Program-made: the position numbers and the translations under genes
Part shown: positions 55,722 to 64,000 of the stretch, piece by piece
Numbering within the stretch: the first letter of the stretch is position 1
Layout of the letters: each line of letters opens with the position of its first letter
NCBI GenBank assembly: GCA_944989445.1
Contig: CALYLW010000044.1
Location: 1,217,501 to 1,281,500 of the forward strand
Direction of reading: 5' to 3'
DNA from: Ampullaceana balthica
Taxonomy: Eukaryota > Mollusca > Gastropoda > Lymnaeidae
DNA: 64,000 nucleotides
The notes under the pieces: model-generated
Told to the model about the DNA's origin: nothing
The model's database searches: none
Seen by the model: only the letters and a program-made list of their open reading frames with translations

Positions 55722-55955
55722 AGTGTGTGTGTGTTGTTGTGTGTTGGTGTGTGTGTGTTGGTCTGTGTGTGTTGGTTTGTGTGTGTTGGTGTGTGTGTTG
55801 GTGTGTGTGTTGGTGTTCGCGTGTGTGTGTTGGTGTGTGTGTTTGTCGGTATGTGTGTTGGTGTTCGCGTGTGTGTAGGTGTGTGTGTGTCGGTGAGTGT
55901 GTGTGTGTTGGTGTGTGTGTTGGTGTATGTGTGTGTGTGTGTTGGTGTGGGAGAG
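55722..55955. repeat. GT-rich low-complexity repeat
   Basis: Variations on TGTGTGTGTTGG about every 12-18 bp, with two TTCGCGTGTGTG interruptions. Confidence 0.95.
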
Positions 55956-56639
55956 GGGGAATTAGGAGTTGTTGATTCCATGAAATTATTGATTGAAGTT
56001 CGATACCCATGGTAAAACTGTAAACCTACTGCTGTTCAAATATCAATTTTAAATACCTGATGACATTTGGTGGAAACCACTACCTGATCTCTCCTTAGAG
56101 TGTCCATCTCTAACATTGTTAGAATTTGAGACCCACTTTGAAGTTCCTCGGATCAGGCACGTACGAAAAATTAGGCCATGGTATAAGTAACTAGAGGATG
56201 ATTAAGTTGTTCCATCAGTTTAAAATGGAAATAAAAATCATAGATTTCTGTTTTTGTAGGTAATCAGAAATAAATCTATGTAAAAACTGAAGTCTCAACA
56301 ATTGATCGTCGTCTTATGAATGGATGTTGACCATAAAAATAATTTAAAAAAATTAATTGATTTCTAAAATGGAATCATAATGTTTTTAGTTTGAAGTAAT
56401 TATATTTTGAAAATTGATAATTCTAAAATAATAACTGTATTTTTTAATTGTTTAAAGTCTCCAATCTTACAGCCAAAGAAGTTGATTAAAAATAGTGTGT
56501 TTATGAAGAGAAAAGAAACGCCATTTGTGGTAAATTCTTTTAAAACAAATATATAGAATGGGACTGCGATAAAACTTTTAAATGAAATACAAAATACACA
56601 AACAAATTGTTTCAATGAAAACAATAAAATTGAGCTTTA
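55956..56639. other. AT-rich spacer
   Basis: No gene recognised. Confidence 0.55.
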
Positions 56640-57100
56640 TTTTTAAACTATAGCACGACAGTAGACGTTTCGGCTAATGACGTCATCAGTACAATAACAT
56701 AAAATACGTACTTACATAAGTAATATTTAAATTCTTAAAACATATTATATTATATAATATTTATGTAATATAAAAAGAAAGGAAACACAAAAACAAACAT
56801 GGACACAGGATATAAGAAAAAGGAAGAAGCATCTAAAGTTTCAATGAAAACCACAACGGGAACAAGATTCTGCAATTAGGTAAAATTATGAATTTGGTTA
56901 ATTCCATATGGAGCCAACGTACAAAATCGTTTTACAAGTCTATTTTCAATGTGGATCCTATCATGGGTATTGTTTGAATATAAAATACCAGTTAATGCAA
57001 TATCTGAAATACCGTTATGGTCAACACTATTAAAATGTTTAGACACAGGACATTGAGCCTGTTTATTTATATTATACTGTATATTTATATAATATTATCT
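56640..57100 (-). mobile_element. Penelope-like retroelement, 3' fragment
   Basis: Minus strand: the end of a GIY-YIG endonuclease domain (stop at 56876) is followed by about 235 bp of untranslated tail. That tail includes TGTACTGATGACGTCATTAG and CCGAAACGTCTACTG at about 56700-56660. CTGATGA followed by GAAAC recalls the hammerhead motifs carried by Penelope-like elements, but I could not pair stem II. The 5' part, with the reverse transcriptase, is absent. Confidence 0.65.
56876..57098 (-). pseudogene. Penelope-like GIY-YIG endonuclease, C-terminal end
   Basis: An open minus-strand frame ending TAA at 56878-56876 encodes QCPVSKHFNSVDHNGISDIA, then THDRIHIENRLVKRFCTLAP and YGINQIHNF. P-V-x-x-H-F-N, the later R-x-x-x-E/N-x-x-L/W region and the final P-x-G-(I/L)-N are the signature of the GIY-YIG nuclease tail of Penelope-like elements. 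In those elements it nicks target DNA for reverse transcription. The GIY and YIG segments themselves are upstream and missing or decayed here. Confidence 0.7.
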
Positions 57101-57406
57101 TTTTCCTGGTAACCGGGAGTGGTACTTTACTCTTTTTCCGGTTTCTCAAAAATGTTTACATCATAAACCAGCATAAACCCCCACTGTTATATATGAATAT
57201 ATCAGAAATGTAAGGGGACCTTAATCTCACTGTATTATATCAAGATACTAGATAGAAACAGATTGGATTGGACGAATATAAACCTTTTTTATTAGTTGAG
57301 TTTTATTGAAAACATTATAAAGATTTCAATTTTATATGTGATGATGCGCCCCTATATTTGATGAATGGACATAAATTATTATAATTCTTGTTGTGAGACA
57401 CCACGG
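57101..57406. other. AT-rich spacer
   Basis: No gene recognised between the Penelope-like fragment and the 28-bp array. Confidence 0.55.
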
Positions 57407-59205
57407 CTAACAGCTGGACAGGTGGTATGAAGGGGTCACAGCTGGACAGGTGGTATGAAGGGGTCACAGCTGGACATGTAGTATGAAGGAGTCACAGCTG
57501 GACAGGTGGTATGAAAGCGTCACGGCAGGACAGGTGGTATGAAGGGGTCACGGCTGGACAGGTGGTATGAAAGGGTCACAGCTGGACAGGTGGTGTGAAG
57601 GGGTCACAGCTGGACATGTAGTATGAAGGAGTCACAGCTGGACAGGTGGTAAGAAAGGGTCACAGCTGGACAGGTTGTATGAAGGGGTCACAGCTGGACA
57701 TGTAGTATGAAGGAGTCACAGCTGGACAGGTGGTATGAAAGGGTCACAGCTGGACAGGTGGTATGAAGGGGTCACAGCTGGACATGTAGTATGAAGGAGT
57801 CACAGCTGGACAGGTGGTATGAAAGGGTCGCGGCTGGACAGGTGGTATGAAGGGGTAACGGCTGGATAGGTGGTATGAAGGGTTCACGGCTGGACAGGTG
57901 GTATGAAGGGGTCACAGCTGGAAAGGTGGTATGAAGGGGTCACGGTTGGACAGGTGGTATGAAGTGCTCACAGCTGTACAGGTGGTATGAAGGGGTCACA
58001 GCTGGACAGGTGGTATGAAGGGGTCACGGCTGGACAGGTGGTATGAAGTGCTCACAGCTGTACAGGTGGTATGAAGGGGTCACAGCTGGACAGGTGGTAG
58101 GAAGGGGTCACGGCTGGAAAGGTGGTATGAAGAGGTCACGGCTGGACAGGTGGTATGAATGGGTCACGGCTGGACAGGTGGTATGAAAGGGTCACGGCTG
58201 GACAGGTGGTATGAAGGGGTCACGACTGGACAGGTGGTATGAAGGGGTCACGGCTGGACAGGTGGTATGAAGGGGTCACAGCTGGACAGGTGGTATGAAG
58301 GTGTCACGGCTGGACAGGTGGTATGAAGGAGTCACAGCTGGACATGTAGTATGAAGGAGTCACAGCTGGACAGGTGGTATGAAAGGGTCACGGCTAGACA
58401 GGTGGTATGAAAGGGTCACGGCTAGACAGGTGGTATGAAGGAGTCACGGCTGGACAGGTGGTATGAAGGGGTCACGGCTGGACAGGTGGTATGAATGGGT
58501 CACGGCTGGACAGGTGGTATGAAGTGCTCACAGCTGGATAGGTGGTATGAAGGGGTCACAGCTGGACAGGTGGTATGAAGGGGTCACGGCTGGACAGGTG
58601 GTATGAAGTGCTCACAGCTGTACAGGTGGTATGAAGGGGTCACAGCTGGACAGGTGGTAGGAAGGGGTCACGGCTGGACAGGTGGTATGAAGAGGTCACG
58701 GCTTGACAGGTGGTATGAATGGGTCACGGCTGGACAGGTGGTATGAAAGGGTCACGACTGGACAGGTGGTATGAAGGGGTCACGGCTGGACAGGTGGTAT
58801 GAAGGGGTCACGGCTGGACAGGTGGTATGAAAGGGTCACAGCTGGACTGGTTGTATGAAGGGGTCACAGCTGGACATGTAGTATGAAGGAGTCACAGCTG
58901 GACAGGTGGTATGAAAGGGTCACAGCTGGACAGGTGGTATGAAGGGGTCACAGCTGGACATGTAGTATGAAGGAGTCACAGCTGGACAGGTGGTATGAAA
59001 GGGTCACGACTGGACAGGTGGTATGAAGGGGTCACGGCTGGATAGGTGGTATGAAGGGTTCACGGCTGGACAGGTGGTATGAAAGGGTCACGGCTGGACA
59101 GGTGGTATGAAGGGGTCACGGCTGGACAGGTGGTATGAATGGGTCACGGCTGGACAGGTGGTATGAAGTGCTCACAGCTGGACAGGTTGTATGAAGGAGT
59201 CACCA
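57407..59205. repeat. Minisatellite, 28-bp unit, about 64 copies, with higher-order repeats
   Basis: The unit contains AGCTGGACAGGTGGTATGAA and GGGGTCAC. Marker variants (GGACATGTAGTATGAAGGAG, AAGTGCTCACAGCTGTACAG, CGGCTAGACAGG) recur in the same order. For example, the run with AAGTGCTCACAGCTG, GGTGGTAGGAAGG and GAAGAGGTCACGG near 57960-58190 is repeated near 58510-58740. Confidence 0.98.
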
Positions 59206-60635
59206 CTGTAAAATGTTTGATAGCCACTGGGTTCTAACGTTTACTATTTAGATATTTAGTATAAAAACATTTAACTTTAATGACTCCACGTCGCCATTGG
59301 GCCCACAAAACACGTATATCCATTAATTATAGTAATGGTACAGACATGTAGATGGCTAGAGATATACACGATTCTCTCTCCCTCTCCAGATATCGTTTTA
59401 AACTATTAGGACCTTTACAGAGGTCAAAGTTACAACCGGTCGGAACGGTTATAGTTGATTGAAACAATACATTCATGGATATAGCCCATGTCCGACAAGA
59501 CCATTGTGATAAAGGGACACCACCGCTGTAGTTACAAGACTGTTAGGATCGTTGATCGCGTCATCAAGACCCTGTGTTTAACATCAAACCCGGACGTAGT
59601 GAAGGTTTCTCATCAACATGTTAAACTTAGCCACTAAATGTGGACGGGTGAGTCTAGTACACGTCTTCACATTGCACCCCTGCATTATTGCGTCATATTT
59701 TCAAATCATTTCGTTTTTATGTTTCCATAAACAGACCGACTTATTTTTGTAAGACTTGAATATCGCCGATTCTTCTCCCTTACAGACAGTTCAATGGAGT
59801 CAAAATATAGATAGAAATATAAATCAGAGATATATATGTCACTCAGTTCAAAATCACAACATTTTACCAGAAGTAAGAGGTTGTCGGAGACTGCAAACAA
59901 AAGAAATAACGATAACAAGATTAAATACTTTGAATAGGGACTTTCGCTGAACGTTCAAGAAAATTGTCAACACGTCATTTAATGAATTGAAGAACATTAT
60001 GATCGACAAGAAACTGATTAGCGGTGACATGATGATCGACAAGGAATTGATTAGCGATGCTTTACGTTTTATTTCAGTGCAAACGCACTTAATACTTAAT
60101 GCAAGAGCTCCACTAACACAGATACGGTAATAAACAGTGACAGATGCTAGATCAAATTCTTGTTTCACATTTGTTAAAGTCAAGGCCCGTGGGCTAAATA
60201 AGACCAGGCGTACAATTATATCTGGTTTGAAGAATCTTACTAAGACCATCGTACAATTATAATCAGGCTAAAAGAGAATTTTAGGAAAAGAAACTTTAAC
60301 AGCACTGAGATATAAACTACAAATCGAATGTCCTAAGAAGATTTTTCTTTCTGATTAAGGAAATCAGTAAATTCATTTCCAGATAAAGTTGAAGTGAGTG
60401 TTGGCATTTATTCTGTACTACATAACTATCATCTCAATGATTGAACCTGCAGTTTCAGGGACGCCAGCGCTGATTTGTATGCTGCAGTGACACCATTTTA
60501 AGTGAAGCTGCTATTATATTATTGGAGACATAAATGCAACAAGAATCTCTCAAATTTCTTGTTGTAAAGTGATTTTGAAGTATTTCAACGTTTTTTAAAA
60601 TCCAAATGCCTGCGTTGCTGAATAACTTAAGTAAA
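59206..60635. other. Spacer, no gene recognised
   Basis: About 1.4 kb of moderately AT-rich sequence. ATGATCGACAAG with a following GATTAGCG is duplicated at 59999-60056. No exon could be supported. Confidence 0.55.
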
Positions 60636-60640
60636 ATCAC

Positions 60641-61306
60641 ATTGACATCTTATGGCGACTTAGATCTAGTGACTTTGACATGTTATGACGACTTAGATCT
60701 AGTGACTTTGACATGTTATGACGACTTAGATCTAGTGACTTTGACATGTTATGACGACTTAGATCTAGTGACTTTGACATGTTATGACGACTTAGATCTA
60801 GTGACTTTGACATGTTATGACGACTTAGATCTAGTGACTTTGACATGTTATGCCGACTTAGATCTAGTGACTTTGACATGTTATGCCGACTTAGATCTAG
60901 TGACTTTGACATGTTATGCCGACTTAGATCTAGTGACTTTGACATGTTATGCCGACTTAGATCTAGTGACTTTGACATGTTATGCCGACTTAGATCTAAT
61001 GACTTTGACATGTTATGCCGACTTAGATCTAGTGACTTTGACATGTTATGCCGACTTAGATCTAGTGACTTTGACATGTTATGCCGACTTAGATCTAGTG
61101 ACTTTGACATGTTATGCCGACTTAGATCTAGTGACTTTGACATCTTATGACGACTTAGATCTAGTGACTTTGACATGTTATGACGACTTAGATGTAGTGA
61201 CTTTGACATGTTATGACGACTTAGATCTAGTGACTTTGACATGTTATGCCGACTTAGATCTAGTGACTTTGACATATTATGGCGACTTAGATCTAGTGAC
61301 TTTGAA
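60641..61306. repeat. Minisatellite, 33-bp unit, 20 copies
   Basis: The unit contains GACTTAGATCTAGTGACTTT and GACATGTTATG. Outer copies read TATGACGAC while inner copies read TATGCCGAC, so the inner block probably expanded later. Both strands are stop-free for more than 230 codons (TCYADLDLVTL and SRHNMSKSLDL repeats) as a by-product. Confidence 0.98.
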
Positions 61307-61433
61307 GCACAGAAAAGTTTTTGCACCCTTCCGAAGCCAGGTGCCATAGACTTTTAAATTTACAGACGGAGTTAATGGGAAACTTAAAGTACGACATTTT
61401 GGGATATCAATTTCTTGAGTCTTATTTCTGATA

Positions 61434-61690
61434 TGGCTAGACAATGTGTATGGCTGGACAATGTGTGTGGCTGGACAGTGTGTATGGATTGGTAGTGTAT
61501 ATGTCTAGACAGTGTGTATGGCTGGACAGTGTGTATGGCTATGTAATGTATTGTTAGACAGTGTGTATGGCTGGGCAGTGTGTATGGCTTGGTAGTGTAT
61601 ATGTCTAGACAGTGTGTATGTCTAAACAGTGTGTATGGCTGGACAGTGTGTATGGCTATGTAATGTATTGTTAGACACTGTGTCCAGCTA
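61434..61690. repeat. Irregular minisatellite around GGCTGGACAGTGTGTATGG
   Basis: A short unit of about 18 bp is arranged in a block of about 115 bp (with TAGTGTATATGTCTAGACAG and GCTATGTAATGTATTGTTAG) that is present twice. Confidence 0.88.
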
Positions 61691-61791
61691 GAATTGGCTT
61701 TGGCTAAACTCTATGTAGTGTGTATTGAAACACATTGTGTACGACAAGGCTAAATGTAATATTAACATTCGCATTTCAGTCAGACTATAAC

Positions 61792-62267
61792 CTGTTGTAT
61801 GAATTCCCTCCTCCTACCCACACGGCTGTTGTATGAATTCCCTCCTCCTACCCACACGGCTGTTGTATGAATTCCCTCCTCCTACCCACACGGCTGTTGT
61901 ATGAATTCCCTCCTCCTACCCACACGGCTGTTGTATGAATTCCCTCCTCCTACCCACACGGCTGTTGTATGAATTCCCTCCTCCTACCCACACGGCTGTT
62001 GTATGAATTCCCTCCTCCTACCCACACGGCTGTTGTATGAATTCCCTCCTCCTACCCACACGGCTGTTGTATGAATTCCCTCCTCCTACCCACACGGCTG
62101 TTGTATGAATTCCCTCCTCCTACCCACACGGCTGTTGTATGAATTCCCTCCTCCTACCCACACGGCTGTTGTATGAATTCCCTCCTCCTACCCACACGGC
62201 TGTTGTATGAATTCCCTCCTCCTACCCACACGGCTGTTGTATGAATTCCCTCCTCCTACCCACACGG
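61792..62267. repeat. Minisatellite, 34-bp unit, 14 identical copies
   Basis: The unit contains GAATTCCCTCCTCCTACCCA and CACGGCTGTTGTAT. I see no difference between any of the 14 copies, implying very recent expansion or strong homogenisation. Confidence 0.98.
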
Positions 62268-62686
62268 CAAAACAGGAATATCTTTCATTGAGTTTGGACA
62301 AATTTTATTGTAAGATCAAATCAGAGAATTCAGAAAGAAGACGCTTAGAGACAAGAAAAATAAAATGAATGTTTATAAACACTGTGGCGTAATTATTTGT
62401 GGCTGAGGTGTGGGGGTGTATTTGGATAAAAAAGGGAACCTTTCTGGAGAGCAAAAGTTCATCATTTATTTATCAGGAATACTTGAAATCCTGGAAGAAG
62501 ATGGTGTCACGTTGGTCGCCATTTAACTTCCAGTCGGAGGGAGGAAATGACAAACAAGATCACTGCATAATTCATCAGACAACAAACACTATTCTGGTTG
62601 ACAGGAATACAATCTTTTACCAACCTTCTGGTTATTTAGTCATAGTGGACTTTTCAATAATCCTCTAATAATTTTATGCCATAGTC
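62268..62686. other. Spacer, no supported gene
   Basis: A frame at 62399-62668 is open but begins without ATG or acceptor and resembles no family known to me. Confidence 0.5.
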
Positions 62687-64000
62687 CAGTGGTTCCTAAC
62701 CTTTTGGGGTCCATGCACCCCTTCAGATGTCCAAAAAAGTTCATGCACCCCCTCGTGAAACTTGCAGAAAATGCATAATAAACTAAGTTTATTTTAGGAA
62801 CACAACAGTTTTGACCAAAGGCAACAGGGAATTTAGTGAGAGATCTGCTGCTTCTTATGATCAATCAACAATTTAAATCTGGGAACAGTTTTGGATAAAG
62901 CAACTCTCATGTCTTCCATCCTCTGCATTCAACTTATTCCTTTCCTTGGTTTTAATCGTCAAAGGTGTGGAGAATCCTGCTTCACAGAGATAGGTTGTGG
63001 CAAATGGAAGGAGAGTCAGTACTGCCCTCTTGGCTAGTTGTAGATAGGAATCTAGCTGGGCGCACCAAAATTCAATCGAGGTATTGCAACTGAAGGCCCT
63101 CCTCAGTACTTCTCGGGTTCTCAAATCAATCAGGTCATCTTTAGCAAGGTCACTGTCATCAATGTTGTCCAAGTCATAGACAAAAGGATTGCGAATCCAA
63201 AGGTATTTCCTAGCCATTTCTGGACAGAAATACCCATCAAAGGACTTTTGCAATGTCGAAAGGTGCTCTGAAATTTCCCCTTTGATTTTGTCAGGCAGTG
63301 ATCCCTCAGTGCTTCCTTCTGCACCATATATTACAACTTCATCCAAGAGTGGAAAGTTGGCCAAGTTGGACTTTTCTAGTCGTCGTTGGAATAGCGGCAG
63401 TTTGTTAAAGAAGGCTTGCAATCTCTCAGTAGCATCCATTACAGTCACAGCAGGTCCTTGGAGAGATGTGTTCAACTCATTCAAGATGGGGAAGATGTCA
63501 GCCAGGTATGCCAAGTAATTAATGAAATTTGGACAGTCAAACTTGTCAGCAAGGTCACTCTCTTTTTCTCGCAAGAAAATGGCAAGCTCCACTCTCAGTT
63601 CTACTAACCGAGAAAGTATCCGTTCCCTGGGCAACCAGCGCACCTCAGTGTGGTAGAGCAAGAAATTCGTGCTCAGAGCCCACCTCCTGACAGAACTTGA
63701 AGAGGCAGTGCTTCAAGGCATGTGAGTGGATAAAATTGACAACGTGTACTGCCGTAGAAAAAACTGACTTCAAGGTTGGAGGTAGAGTTTTGCATGCCAG
63801 GGCCCGACGATGAAGGATACACTGTGTAGTGACAATATCTGGAACTTCTTTCTTTACCAGTGCTGAAAATCCTGACTTATTACCGAGCATGAAGGGAGCA
63901 CCACCTGTGCAAATTGAAGAAATTCTTGAAGTCCAGTCAAACTGGTTTTCAGTGAAGAATGCCCTGACTAGCTGCAGCACATCAGCAGCTTTGGTAGTAG
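62687..64000 (-). mobile_element. hAT DNA transposon, right part outside window
   Basis: The left terminus is CAGTGGTTCCTAACCTTTTG followed by repeated CATGCACCCC motifs, the same terminus type as the hAT at 17951. The minus-strand transposase inside runs off the window's right edge, so the other end and duplication (candidate CCATAGTC at 62679-62686) cannot be checked. Confidence 0.85.
62873..64000 (-). pseudogene. hAT transposase, central and C-terminal parts (ZBED5/SCAND3-like)
   Basis: The minus strand is open from the window edge to 63645 with DVLQLVRAFFTENQFDW, SSICTGGAPFMLGNKSGF (second catalytic region) and TTQCILHRRALACKTLPP. A single-base frameshift at about 63661 then separates it from a 262-codon frame, 63661 to 62873, beginning LYHTEVRWLPRERILSRLVE. 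That frame ends with FATTYLCEAGFSTPLTIKTK, the hATC dimerisation motif. The usual D in CTDGAP is G here (CTGGAP), a likely catalytic loss. It is the least decayed hAT transposase in the window. Confidence 0.88.

Noticed and set aside
55715..56015. Cys/Val-rich ORFs near 55.8 kb
   Set aside because: They come from the GT-rich simple repeat.
56660..56700. Functional hammerhead ribozyme
   Set aside because: CTGATGA and GAAAC are present, but the bases between them do not form a stem II and stem I does not pair; kept only as a motif resemblance.
59854..60249. 131-codon minus-strand ORF
   Set aside because: Low-complexity hydrophobic reading of AT-rich DNA with no recognisable motif or convincing start.
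60606..61349. Opposed 236-247 codon ORFs
   Set aside because: Both are readings of the same 33-bp array; openness on both strands is explained by the unit.

Overview
This is eukaryotic, AT-rich, transposon- and minisatellite-dominated DNA, most likely from a mollusc and probably a gastropod. The best lineage clue is a minus-strand exon at 21355-21971. It encodes two dibasic-flanked, amidatable W-x3-Y peptides (QQGWYIQY-GKR and QQGWYTPY-GKR), matching the Wx3Yamide neuropeptide precursors I recall from molluscan peptide surveys. The transposon mix also fits: several hAT families, a Helitron, a tRNA SINE, a LINE tail and a Penelope-like tail. I cannot name the species from sequence alone. No bacterial-type operon, rRNA or CRISPR array was seen.

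Layout. 1-1400: a hAT element whose transposase runs off the left edge. 1.6-7.8 kb: minisatellites, a tandem dispersed repeat and a 668-bp non-autonomous Helitron. 10.0-11.5 kb: a trypsin-like (S1) protease-like gene remnant with two minisatellites inside its reading frame. 12.6-17.8 kb: five minisatellite arrays. 17951-20345: a hAT element with an exact 8-bp target duplication and a smaller hAT MITE nested in it. 20.6-22.2 kb: a 25-bp array, then the neuropeptide exon and its intron. 22.5-24.05 kb: three head-to-tail copies of a dispersed repeat. 25.3-26.4 kb and 27361-30639: two more hAT elements. 30.6-40.9 kb: AT-rich spacer with dispersed repeats, a SINE with a 10-bp target duplication and three arrays. 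40.9-42.3 kb: a 91-bp array rich in G runs. 42.4-50.7 kb: a Helitron tail, a hAT MITE, six or more arrays (one of 2.36 kb) and a LINE 3' fragment. 50866-53943: a hAT element with an exact 8-bp target duplication, itself split by a GC-rich insertion with a 12-bp duplication. 54.7-62.3 kb: more arrays and a Penelope-like GIY-YIG fragment. 62687-64000: the end of another hAT element.

Roughly 28% of the window (about 18 kb by adding the array spans) is tandem repeat made of more than 25 unrelated units, 12-91 bp long. Long ORFs over these arrays are by-products of stop-free repeat units and are not annotated as genes. The only gene part that looks intact is the neuropeptide exon. The transposases and the protease-like locus all carry stops or frameshifts. 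There is no operon or multi-gene pathway; the main processes visible are transposon nesting and local tandem amplification.
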